Shown here: positions 8,542-16,842 of the stretch, in pieces
How positions within the stretch are numbered: position 1 is the first letter of the stretch
How the letters are laid out: every line of letters begins with the position of its first letter
NCBI GenBank assembly: GCA_029851645.1
Contig: JARKVN010000012.1
Span: 1 to 47,303 of the forward strand
Length of the DNA stretch: 47,303 bases
Direction of reading: 5' to 3'
Source: Cellulosilyticum sp.
Lineage (GTDB): Bacteria > Bacillota > Clostridia > Lachnospirales > Cellulosilyticaceae
Program-made: the position numbers and the translations under genes
The notes under the pieces: model-generated
Databases searched by the model: none
Told to the model about the DNA's origin: nothing
Seen by the model: only the letters and a program-made list of their open reading frames with translations

Positions 8542-9286
8542 CTATTTTCCATTTAAGCTCTATTTTAGTAAAAAGTTCATCCTCTTTCTCCTCAAGGATT
8601 TGATGAACTGTCGTCAAGTGACGTGCATCATCTTGTATGACTTCACTTACAAGGCGTAAGCTGTTCTCCTTGGTTGCCTCTTTTTTGAAAAGCACTTTAA
8701 TATTTGAAATCTCATAAGCTGATAAAATCTCCTTAGGCAAGGCATCCACTGCCATGTCAATATACTTCACGTTATTGACATGGCGATTCATATCTATATC
8801 GCTATGTCTGACCTTAAAATGCTCTACATATTTAGGATTTTCCATTCTTAGAAAATCATCTAAAGGAATATTTTCTTCTAACTCCTTTTCTATGCCATAT
8901 ATATGATACTGAGCTTGAGACACTTTGACTGGTCGCCTCTCATCTATATCAATAAGCATAGCTGTTGATAGCCCTGAAGCTATGATATGCCCCTTTGAAT
9001 TTTTTATTTTAAATGCCCTATAGCCAAATAATTTTTTAACACCTATTATATCTGTTTCCACTATAATTGTTTCACGAAACCTTGGATACTCTACAATTTC
9101 TAAATCATACTTTAACAAAACCCAGATACAATTATTACGGATACCAGCATCTGTTTCTCCCAAAAAATCACTTTGTGAAACCACAACATCCCATAGATAA
9201 TTCATTAAAGATGAGTATTTACATCTATAGCTCATATCCACATCATAAATATTTATCGTATATGCTTTACTAAATTGATTGCTCAC
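8516..9286 (-). CDS. Acyl-ACP thioesterase (FatA/FatB family)
   Basis: This soluble 256-residue protein consists of two hot-dog folds and releases fatty acids from acyl carrier protein. The second domain carries DIDMNRHVNNVKYIDMA (about 163-179), the conserved Asn-His motif of the family. The first has YDVDMSYRCKYSSLMNYLWD. Bacterial members of this family occur in many anaerobic Firmicutes and set the fatty acids that are released. It is a single gene, convergent with and overlapping the AraC-type regulator. Its upstream region holds TATAAT and an imperfect inverted repeat at about 9338-9366. Confidence 0.88.
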   Translation of the reverse strand: MSNQFSKAYTINIYDVDMSYRCKYSSLMNYLWDVVVSQSDFLGETDAGIRNNCIWVLLKYDLEIVEYPRFRETIIVETDIIGVKKLFGYRAFKIKNSKGHIIASGLSTAMLIDIDERRPVKVSQAQYHIYGIEKELEENIPLDDFLRMENPKYVEHFKVRHSDIDMNRHVNNVKYIDMAVDALPKEILSAYEISNIKVLFKKEATKENSLRLVSEVIQDDARHLTTVHQILEEKEDELFTKIELKWKIAIGSYDKL

Positions 9287-9368
9287 GATTCAATCCTCCC
9301 CTACAAGGTCTACTTTGTATTCATTATACTAAATCAGCTCTCCCTTTAGTAGTATAAGCATTACCTTG

Positions 9369-10328
9369 TTATCTCTTACCTTTATCATAAACTTCTCCAA
9401 GAGCTCTTGGTGGATTGTTATTTTTAGAGAAGAAAATAAGAAGAATCATAGTTAGTATATAAGGTAATGTCATAATTAAATCTGAGAATGTACTTGGTAA
9501 TTCTAACATACCACTAATCATATACCCGCCTGATCTTGCAAATCCAAATAGAATACAAGCAATCAGAGTCGGTATTATCTTCCAGTTCCCAAAGATTAGT
9601 GCTGCAATCGCTAAGTATCCATAACCTACATAAAAGCTCGAAGAGAAGTTAGCTGAAATGGAATACGCAAAACACATTCCTCCCAGCCCTGCTAAGGCAC
9701 CTGAAATCATAACAGCACTAAAACGTATTTTAGCCACGTCTGCTCCACCTGCATCTACTGCATGAGGATTATCACCACAAGCACGTAATCTCATACCATA
9801 TCTCGTTTGGTAAAGTACATACCATGCAATAATAGCAATGATGATAATCATCACTTGAAATGGATAAATATCTTTAAATAATCCTCCAACAACAGGAAGC
9901 TCTGAAAGACCTGGAATAGAAAAACGTCCTAGTACCTCTAATACAAATTTAGAAGAAGGTTTACCAAAGATTACTGCATTAAACTGACTGGTTAAAAATC
10001 CTGTTAAAGCAATAGCCAAGATATTCATAACTACCCCGCTAATTACTTGATTCGCTTTAAACTTAATACATACAACTCCATGTAACATGGCATAAATCAT
10101 ACTTCCTAACATAGCAAAAACAACGGCAATATAGAATGACATTGATGCTAAAGCTGGCAAGAATTTCTGAGTGAGTATCACGGATAACGCACCTATAAAG
10201 GCCCCCATCCCCATAAATCCTTCAAGAGCAAGGTTCGTAATCCCACTACGTTCGCTATAAATACCTCCAATTGCAATAATAAATAGTGGTAACGCAAAGG
10301 CTAATCCATCAATAATGACTGTTTCCAT
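9369..10328 (-). CDS. ABC permease, BMP/nucleoside-type importer (second subunit)
   Basis: This 319-residue BPD_transp_2-type permease is hydrophobic throughout, with 8 or more membrane segments. IYSERSGITNLALEGFMGMGAF near the start and LRACGDNPHAVDAGGADV in the cytoplasmic loop are typical of the NupQ/YufQ subunit. It shares one base with the stop of the upstream permease gene, so the two are translated together. It ends the four-gene importer. Substrate is inferred only from family: nucleosides or related purine compounds. Confidence 0.88.
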   Translation of the reverse strand: METVIIDGLAFALPLFIIAIGGIYSERSGITNLALEGFMGMGAFIGALSVILTQKFLPALASMSFYIAVVFAMLGSMIYAMLHGVVCIKFKANQVISGVVMNILAIALTGFLTSQFNAVIFGKPSSKFVLEVLGRFSIPGLSELPVVGGLFKDIYPFQVMIIIIAIIAWYVLYQTRYGMRLRACGDNPHAVDAGGADVAKIRFSAVMISGALAGLGGMCFAYSISANFSSSFYVGYGYLAIAALIFGNWKIIPTLIACILFGFARSGGYMISGMLELPSTFSDLIMTLPYILTMILLIFFSKNNNPPRALGEVYDKGKR

Positions 10329-11503
10329 TATGCCTCCTCCTTCATTTGCTCATTATTCCTCTGTGCATTATTTACATGTTTGTTATTGTCTTCTGCCTCA
10401 TCTTTAATACGTTTGAGACGATATTTAATATAAGCGCCACATGCACTAAACAAGAGAATCAGCGCTGTAATAACGGATGCAATCTCTTGTGGCACGCCTG
10501 CTGCTGAACTCATATATGTACTGCCTTTACTAATAATCATAATCAGAAAGGCTGAAATCATACTACCAATAGGATTTGCATTACCTAGTAAAGATACAGC
10601 AATAGCATCATACCCTACTGATGAAAGGACTCTAGGTTGAATAGAAGTATTGTAACCCAAGTAGAAAGTTACCCCTGCTAAACCTGCTAGTGCTCCTGAA
10701 ATAAGCATCGCAATCACCATCGTACGTCCCACTTTAATCCCTGCATATCTTGCTGCTTTTTGATTTAACCCTACTGCTTTCATTTCGTAACCTAACTTAG
10801 TTTTATCTAAGATAAACTTAAGTCCAAAGGTAGCTATCACAGCTAAAATAATTCCTAATGGCACTTCTATTTTCAAGCCTAAGAATTCTACATTTTTTAA
10901 AGTCAAAGAAGCAGTTTCTCCTATTGCCTTTGACTGACGAGATACTGGATCTACATAAAACATATTAATAAAGAAACTCATCACATATTGGAAAATATAA
11001 TTCACCATAATACATGACACAACTTCATTGATATTAAAGCGATACTTTAAATAGCCAATAAGGCCACCTACCGCAGCCCCACATACAATCCCAATTAAAA
11101 TAACCATTGGTCTAGCGATAAAACTACTCATGTCACTATAACCTACTACAATCGTTGCAATAAATCCAGCTAAAAGCATTTGGCTGGAAACCCCTAAGTT
11201 AAATAGTCCTGCTTTAAATGCAACTGCTACTGCTAAAGCTGCAAAAACAAGAGGTGTTAAAGCATTTAAAAAGCTCATAAAATCTGTGAGCATTCCTTTA
11301 CCTCCTGCATAGGATGCCTTTGGTAAAATCCCTGAGCCCTGAAGTAGATTGTGATAAGCTCCTACTGGATTTTTTCCTATAACTCCAATAACAATTGCAC
11401 CTACAATTAAACTCATTAATACTGCAAATACAGGCACAATCGTTTCCTGGCGTTTTTCATCTCCTAAAAACTTGATGATATTTTGTTTGATGTTTGTTTT
11501 CAT
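10328..11503 (-). CDS. ABC permease, BMP/nucleoside-type importer (first subunit)
   Basis: This 391-residue multi-spanning permease is of the NupP/YufP type. It shows AFKAGLFNLGVSSQMLLAG and the coupling-loop stretch MKAVGLNQKAARYAGIKVGR, which in this family contacts the ATPase. It has an unusually charged C-terminal tail rich in Asn, Glu and Lys (about the last 25 residues). It lies 1 nt after the ATPase stop and overlaps the next permease by one base. Confidence 0.88.
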   Translation of the reverse strand: MKTNIKQNIIKFLGDEKRQETIVPVFAVLMSLIVGAIVIGVIGKNPVGAYHNLLQGSGILPKASYAGGKGMLTDFMSFLNALTPLVFAALAVAVAFKAGLFNLGVSSQMLLAGFIATIVVGYSDMSSFIARPMVILIGIVCGAAVGGLIGYLKYRFNINEVVSCIMVNYIFQYVMSFFINMFYVDPVSRQSKAIGETASLTLKNVEFLGLKIEVPLGIILAVIATFGLKFILDKTKLGYEMKAVGLNQKAARYAGIKVGRTMVIAMLISGALAGLAGVTFYLGYNTSIQPRVLSSVGYDAIAVSLLGNANPIGSMISAFLIMIISKGSTYMSSAAGVPQEIASVITALILLFSACGAYIKYRLKRIKDEAEDNNKHVNNAQRNNEQMKEEA

Positions 11504-11504
11504 T

Positions 11505-13034
11505 TTAAGAATGTACCCCCATCATATATTCTCCAACTTCCTTTGTTGTAAGTGATTTCGCTTCTTTAATTGCCTTAATTTCTCCATTATAAATGACACC
11601 AATTGTATCCGCACAGTTCATAACTTCTTCAAGTTCAAGAGAGATTAGTAGAATTGCTTTACCTTTGTTACGTTCTTCTATAATCTGTTCATGAATTCTT
11701 TCAATGGCACCAATATCTAACCCTCTGGTTGGCTGAACAAAAATAATTAGTGGTGTATCCAGCTCTATTTCCCTAGCAATAATTACTTTTTGCTGATTCC
11801 CACCACTCATGCTACGAACCTGAGATTTCACACCTTGTCCACTTCTAATATCATATTTCTCAATCATCTTGTTACCATAGGTATCAAATTCTTCTTTCTT
11901 TAAAACACCTTTTTTACAGAACTCTGGCTTGAAGTAATCTTTTAATACCGCATTTTCTGCTACTGAAAAATCTAATACAAGCCCATAAGTTTGTCTATCT
12001 TCTGGAATATAGGCGATGCCTGTTTCTGTACGCTCTCTGATATCCATATTAGTAATATCTTGATCATTTAAAATAATTTTTCCACTAGCTGCTGGTATCA
12101 TCCCTGCAATAGCATCTGCAATCTCTACTTGTCCATTCCCTGAAACCCCTGCGATAGCAAAAACCTCACCCCTATGAATAGAGAAAGAAACATTTTTTAC
12201 GACTTCAAATTGATTTTTATCTTTAACGATTAAGTTTTCTACCTTAAGCACTTCTTTTCCAAAGCTTGCTTCCTTTTTATCAAGTTCAAAGGTGACTTCA
12301 CGCCCTACCATCAGCCTTGCCATTTCTTTAGTAGATGTGGTTGCTACTTCGCACATATCTACTAACTTACCACGACATAAAACAGCACAACGGTCAGCTA
12401 CTTTTTTGATTTCTTCTAATTTGTGAGTAATTAAGATAATGGTTTTACCACTATCTCTTAAGTTCTCAATAATTTTTAGTAAGAACTCAATCTCCTGTGG
12501 TGTAAGCACTGCTGTTGGTTCATCAAAGATTAAAATCTCAGCATCTCTATAAAGCATTTTTAGAATTTCTACTCTCTGCTGAACTGATACTGTAATATCT
12601 TTAATAAGACTTGTAGGGTCTACTTCTAAACCATACTGCTTAGAAAGAGTTGCTACCTTTTCATTGGCTTCTTTTAAGTCTACGTATGGAAGGAAACCCC
12701 ATCTTTTCTTCATTGGCTCAATCCCTAGTACAATATTTTGTGTAATCGTATAGTCCTGAACTAATTTAAAGTGTTGATGCACCATTCCAATATTTAATTG
12801 GGTTGCTTCATTAGGTGAGGTAATATTAACTTTCTCACCACGAACAAAGATTTCACCTTCATCTGGTTCATACATACCGAAAAGCATACTCATAAGTGTA
12901 GACTTTCCTGCCCCATTTTCTCCTAAGATAGCAAGTATCTCGCCTTTTTTTATTTTTAATGACACATTATCATTGGCTACAATGCCAGGGAATCTTTTGG
13001 TAATATGTCGCATTTCTACAATATAATCGCTCAT
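11505..13034 (-). CDS. ABC ATPase with two nucleotide-binding domains, BMP/nucleoside importer
   Basis: This 509-residue protein is two fused ATPase domains, as in sugar/nucleoside (RbsA/NupO-like) importers. Domain 1 has Walker A GENGAGKST, a poor signature (VSVQQRVEILK) and Walker B IFDEPTAVL. Domain 2 has GVSGNGQ, the signature MSGGNQQK and IIFVQPTRGLDIG. Glutamine replaces the catalytic glutamate in domain 2, which is normal for this family. It lies downstream of the binding-protein gene with a hairpin terminator between, so its expression is probably lower than that of the binding protein. Confidence 0.92.
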   Translation of the reverse strand: MSDYIVEMRHITKRFPGIVANDNVSLKIKKGEILAILGENGAGKSTLMSMLFGMYEPDEGEIFVRGEKVNITSPNEATQLNIGMVHQHFKLVQDYTITQNIVLGIEPMKKRWGFLPYVDLKEANEKVATLSKQYGLEVDPTSLIKDITVSVQQRVEILKMLYRDAEILIFDEPTAVLTPQEIEFLLKIIENLRDSGKTIILITHKLEEIKKVADRCAVLCRGKLVDMCEVATTSTKEMARLMVGREVTFELDKKEASFGKEVLKVENLIVKDKNQFEVVKNVSFSIHRGEVFAIAGVSGNGQVEIADAIAGMIPAASGKIILNDQDITNMDIRERTETGIAYIPEDRQTYGLVLDFSVAENAVLKDYFKPEFCKKGVLKKEEFDTYGNKMIEKYDIRSGQGVKSQVRSMSGGNQQKVIIAREIELDTPLIIFVQPTRGLDIGAIERIHEQIIEERNKGKAILLISLELEEVMNCADTIGVIYNGEIKAIKEAKSLTTKEVGEYMMGVHS

Positions 13035-13106
13035 CGCTTATTCTCCTTTTACCTTCTGTTCTACCTGCACTTAAAAATATACATTTATATAAAAACATGT
13101 GTAAAA

Positions 13107-13157
13107 CGAAAAAAATGAGGGCCGTCTAAATTAAATGATTCAGACAGCTCTCTCATT
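13107..13157 (-). terminator. Intra-operon terminator after the binding-protein gene
   Basis: On the minus strand AATGAGAGAGCTGTCT pairs with AGACGGCCCTCATT (two-base bulge, one G-U), then seven T's follow. It lies between the BMP lipoprotein gene and the ATPase gene, a usual arrangement for making binding protein in excess. Confidence 0.75.
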
Positions 13158-13166
13158 ATTTTATTC

Positions 13167-14333
13167 CTATTTGTTACTTGGAAGACCTGTAAATGCTTCT
13201 GGTGTCATGCCATTAAAGTTTGCAGCTGGAACAACTGTACCATCTTTTACAAGGTTATAAACTTCTTCTATTTTTGCTAATGTATCTTCTGAAAGTTGGT
13301 GACGCCCTTCTTCTTTTACATAACCTGTTGAGTCTGTATCTGCCTGAAGAAGTTCATTTGCCCCTTTGAAAGTACCTGCTTTAATTTCTTCAAGTACTCT
13401 TTCTACGTTAGCATCCATTACTTTTAAAGTAGATGTTAAGATAATATTGGAATCACCATTTTGTCCATCATTAAACTGGTCAACGTCACAACCAATTACT
13501 TTTACATTACCAGCTTCTTTTGCAGCTGTGAATACACCGTTACCAGCACCACCTGCTGCTACAAATAAAACGTCACACCCTTCTTTGATTAAAGTAGAAC
13601 CGATTACCTTAGCTGTTGCTTCATCAGCGAAGTCTCCAACGTAGTTCCCCCCCACATTTGCATTGGTCATATCTGTTCCTGCATAAGAAGCAAGTTCTAC
13701 AATTTCTACATTTTTACCATATACTTCATTAGCGTAGTTTACACCACTCTCGAATCCAAATTGGTAGTTAACATTTGATGGGAAGGCAACCCCATTTACG
13801 ACAGCAACTTTGTTTGTTTGTGTTTCAAGAGCCGCTGCTACACCAGCAAAGAATCCACTTTCTTGCTCAGCAAATAACATAGAATATACGTTGTCAAATA
13901 CTGTTTGATCGCCTACTGCTGCTGGTTCTGAGTCTACAAGGATGAATTTTTTATCTGGATTTTCGCTAGCCACTTGTGAAATCCCTGCAAATTGGAACCC
14001 CGGTGTTACAATAACATCGTAATCTGCTACGATATCACTAACAGCTTGTACAGCTGCTGTTGTATCTCCAGATGGTTCTTGAATCGCATTTACTGTGCTA
14101 CCTGGATTGTTTTCTATGAATTCTAAAATCCCATTGTAGTTGTTTTCATTAAAGTTACCATCATCTACACCTGTAATACTTGTTACAATAGCAATTTTTA
14201 ATCCGTCTTCAGCCCCTTGAGTTTGTCCTTCTGTCTTTGTTTCTTCTGCTGGAGCTGTATTTCCACCACAACCTATTAAAGTTGTCATAGCTAAAAGTCC
14301 TGATAATACTAAACCTGTTAATCTCTTTTTCAT
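13167..14333 (-). CDS. BMP-family substrate-binding lipoprotein
   Basis: The start at 14333 has GAGGAG about 9 nt upstream and gives a standard lipoprotein signal ending in LIGCGG (lipid-modified Cys about residue 22); a longer in-frame start at 14366 lacks the signal layout. The mature part is a type 1 periplasmic-binding fold of the BMP/PnrA family: GLKIAIVTSITGVDDGNFNE, VIVTPGFQF, KFILVDSEPA, FVAAGGAGNG and VIGCDVDQ are in order. Known members bind nucleosides. It is the second gene of the operon, 81 nt after the secreted protein gene. Confidence 0.92.
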   Translation of the reverse strand: MKKRLTGLVLSGLLAMTTLIGCGGNTAPAEETKTEGQTQGAEDGLKIAIVTSITGVDDGNFNENNYNGILEFIENNPGSTVNAIQEPSGDTTAAVQAVSDIVADYDVIVTPGFQFAGISQVASENPDKKFILVDSEPAAVGDQTVFDNVYSMLFAEQESGFFAGVAAALETQTNKVAVVNGVAFPSNVNYQFGFESGVNYANEVYGKNVEIVELASYAGTDMTNANVGGNYVGDFADEATAKVIGSTLIKEGCDVLFVAAGGAGNGVFTAAKEAGNVKVIGCDVDQFNDGQNGDSNIILTSTLKVMDANVERVLEEIKAGTFKGANELLQADTDSTGYVKEEGRHQLSEDTLAKIEEVYNLVKDGTVVPAANFNGMTPEAFTGLPSNK

Positions 14334-14414
14334 TGCTTTTTCTCCTCTGGTGATCCATTTCTTCATTTCTTAGTAATGACTTCTAAAGTCTAATAACCTC
14401 TTTGACTTAGCCTA

Positions 14415-15707
14415 TTATTGATGACTTTCTCCACTTAAATAGCGATAAAAGGCATCATTACACCAAATCTTAACTTGATTGACCTCTACTGACTTATCAA
14501 TGGCTTCAAATCCTTTAAGTACTTCTTCTTTATCCTCCTCTAAGCAAAATGGATTTAATGTATAATTTCCATCTGTAATCACATTATTATAGATGGCTTT
14601 ATAACCTTCCCCCATTTCTACAGGCGAAACATAAAGTGGTTGCCACCATGAAGCAAGAAGTAAACCTTCTCCATCTGGATTATCATCATTTTTCTTTGCA
14701 TAAGTTTCAACAATGTTATTGAATCTGATTTTGTCTTCTATGGATTCAAATTCAAATACTAAGTCATACTCTAATGAATGAGCTAACATTAAGTTTTCAT
14801 TCACTACCTCTACACGGTAATCAGGCGTTGCTGGTGGTACATCACCCCACTCTGGTAAGTATTCAAAGATTGATGTTTTAGGCTCTAACTGAACCTTTGC
14901 AACGATTCCTTCACTGTTAAGAAGTCCAATAAGTTGTGAGGCATGAATTGTTGTGCTATGTCCATAACGAAGTGTTAGTTCTGGAATAAAGTTTGCACTG
15001 TATTGGCTGTTTAGTAAGTTGTACCCTGTTGTTACACCACTCATTACAGCTTGTTCCCCAATTGTTTGCAGTTTTTTATTTTCAAATAAAACAGCTTCTT
15101 CAGTTGCTTTGACTAGCTTGCCATAAATATCTGCTTCATTTGTATAACCAAGGAAGTTACGTGCCTTACCATTAGCTTCTGCCACTGCCATCAGTAAGTT
15201 AATTGTTTGTTCCTTAGTGATTGTTTGATTCATGCTACTTAATGCTTCTCTACTAATTAATCCTGTATCTAAGCCACAAGCTACATAAGGTGCATCCTCT
15301 GCTGTAATATCTGCTGTAAGTCCTTTACTTTGAACTTTTTCTTTATTGTACCCAAGAGCTAATTCTTCAAAATTAGCTCCTTTAATTGCAAGTTTAACGG
15401 CTTCTACATAGGTTACTGTTTCTTTTGTAGAAAGTTCATTAAATGCTTTATCTGAAACTTTATTCATAGCGGCTTCAAAGAATTTCCCTGAAATGACTTC
15501 TGGTATTTCATTGATTCCAAAATAAAGTTCTAAATATCTTTGATTATTTTGTGTTTCTGTTTTTTCTGTTTGTGATTGATGTAAACTAGTCTGTATAGCC
15601 TGGTCTTCTTTTGCAAAGACATCCACGCAATTATATGTACTAACTCCTACAAAAGCTGCTAATAAAAATGCTACATGCTTTGATTTAACTTTAAATCTCT
15701 TTGACAT
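14415..15707 (-). CDS. Secreted protein of unknown function heading the BMP importer operon
   Basis: This 430-residue protein has an N-terminal signal (basic start, hydrophobic core, AKED cleavage region near residue 33) and no later membrane span, so it is exported. A linker rich in Gln, Thr and Glu follows. Residues about 90-185 (TYVEAVKLAIKGANFEEL, then APYVACGLDTGLISREAL, then TKEQTINLLMAVAEANG) have the rhythm of S-layer-homology repeats, which bind the cell wall, but are divergent. The C-terminal 230 residues (from about YGHSTTIHASQLIGLL) match nothing I recognise. Its own promoter and position before the BMP lipoprotein suggest a role at the cell surface with that importer. Function unknown. 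Confidence 0.6.
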   Translation of the reverse strand: MSKRFKVKSKHVAFLLAAFVGVSTYNCVDVFAKEDQAIQTSLHQSQTEKTETQNNQRYLELYFGINEIPEVISGKFFEAAMNKVSDKAFNELSTKETVTYVEAVKLAIKGANFEELALGYNKEKVQSKGLTADITAEDAPYVACGLDTGLISREALSSMNQTITKEQTINLLMAVAEANGKARNFLGYTNEADIYGKLVKATEEAVLFENKKLQTIGEQAVMSGVTTGYNLLNSQYSANFIPELTLRYGHSTTIHASQLIGLLNSEGIVAKVQLEPKTSIFEYLPEWGDVPPATPDYRVEVVNENLMLAHSLEYDLVFEFESIEDKIRFNNIVETYAKKNDDNPDGEGLLLASWWQPLYVSPVEMGEGYKAIYNNVITDGNYTLNPFCLEEDKEEVLKGFEAIDKSVEVNQVKIWCNDAFYRYLSGESHQ

Positions 15708-15782
15708 CGCTTCTCATCCTTTTTGTAAATTGTTCTCATAACACCCTAGTTTCTTGCTCGATTTTTCTTACTTACTTAATTT

Positions 15783-15810
15783 ATTTTAGTTTTTTTTAGC
15801 ATATTGTCAA
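15783..15810 (-). promoter_or_regulatory. Promoter of the secreted-protein/BMP importer operon
   Basis: On the minus strand TTGACA (15805-15810) and TAAAAT (15783-15788) are 16 nt apart. Transcription would begin about 70 nt before the gene start. The short leader leaves no room for a purine riboswitch. Confidence 0.6.
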
Positions 15811-16323
15811 TTTCTTTGATTTACTTAGAGTCCCTACTTTTTAACCTAATTTTAAAAATTGCACACTAGAAATTTCAGATTTTTCGTTCTACATTGTTTT
15901 ATTTAATAAAATTTTTACTAGGTTAAGGGCTATTGTGTTATATATTTTTATCTAATATAAGCCATCAACTCATAAACACTTCTTTTTTCTTATAAAAAAT
16001 ACATAAATTGAACATTTTCCTTATTTTTTTATATATTATTCGATTTTTATTCTTTTCTTACTCTGTTTCCTAATTACATCTATGTCTAGATTTCATATAA
16101 TCTTACTCCTTCTATTCATAAAGACTCTATTCAAAAGAAAATTATTAGTTTATATTTTTTATCCAGATTGTATATTTTTCCACACGTTGGCAATACTCAT
16201 AATGTAGCCGATGTGCTACATCCCCCCATATTTTTATCTTAAATTAAAAAGGTGCATGGTAGGTAAGTAATTACCACTCATGCACCTTTTGCTTTGAATC
16301 CCAAAGCTCTATTATAAAATTTA
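15811..16323. other. Divergent intergenic region, no gene seen
   Basis: About 510 AT-rich bases between two divergent genes hold no convincing reading frame. They contain an 8-bp inverted pair TTAACCTA (15841-15848) and TAGGTTAA (15919-15926), a small hairpin ATGTAGC/GCTACAT (16202-16221) followed by six C's, and the strong hairpin listed next. Confidence 0.5.
16246..16290. terminator. Strong two-way terminator hairpin without an obvious gene
   Basis: AAAAGGTGCATG pairs perfectly with CATGCACCTTTT, with an inner GGTAA/TTACC stem, and T-runs follow on both strands. It lies between divergent genes, so no annotated transcript needs it. It may end a small RNA or act as a leader element for the MarR gene. 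Confidence 0.65.
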
Positions 16324-16353
16324 TTTGCGCTCGCAAACTTTTGGTTGTATAAT
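16324..16353 (+). promoter_or_regulatory. MarR promoter with overlapping palindromic operator
   Basis: TTGCGC (16325-16330) and TATAAT (16348-16353) are 17 nt apart, just before the MarR gene. The palindrome TTTGCGCTCGCAAA (16324-16337) covers the -35 box, a typical place for MarR-type autorepression. Confidence 0.6.
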
Positions 16354-16371
16354 AAGATTTGAGGTGATTTT

Positions 16372-16842
16372 ATGGAATTTTTTAAATGGCTTTCTATTAC
16401 TGACCGTTACACAAAAATGTATTTAGATCGTCAGTTTGCTCCTCTTGGTATAAATAGTAGTCAACATATGTATATCATCAAAATATGTACTCAGCCAGGT
16501 ATTACACAAGACCAATTTATATCATTTTTTTATATTCATCCTAGCAATATTACACGCTCTATTACTTATTTAGAAAAAGCAGGCTTTATAAGAAAAGAGC
16601 CTCATTGCAAAGATAAACGAACTTATTGCCTATATCCTACCCAAAAGGCTATAGAAGCAAACGAGCAAATTCTTAACATCATAAACAATTGGCAGGAAAT
16701 TCTGCTTGAAGACTTTTCTTCTGAAGAACAAGAGTACTTCTTTTCTTTTCTAAATAAAGTAGGGCAAAAAGCCATTGCCCAGTCAACACATGAACTAGAA
16801 GTCGAAAACAAATCCCCATTGAAAGGAAATCATTATGCGTGA
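16372..16842 (+). CDS. MarR-family transcriptional regulator
   Basis: This 156-residue winged helix-turn-helix protein has a helical dimerisation start (FFKWLSITDRYTKMYLDRQ), recognition helix region HPSNITRSITYLEKAGFIRK (about 62-81) and a wing CKDKRTYCLYPT. Such proteins usually repress a neighbouring exporter and are released by a small toxic ligand. GAGGTGATTTT precedes the ATG. The last 8 nt overlap the start of the MATE exporter gene, so both are one unit. The likely operator is the palindrome in its own promoter. Confidence 0.88.
   Translation: MEFFKWLSITDRYTKMYLDRQFAPLGINSSQHMYIIKICTQPGITQDQFISFFYIHPSNITRSITYLEKAGFIRKEPHCKDKRTYCLYPTQKAIEANEQILNIINNWQEILLEDFSSEEQEYFFSFLNKVGQKAIAQSTHELEVENKSPLKGNHYA

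Noticed and set aside
15708-15780. Purine or guanidine riboswitch before the BMP importer operon
   Set aside because: The leader after the best promoter is only about 70 nt, and none of the conserved riboswitch core segments is present.
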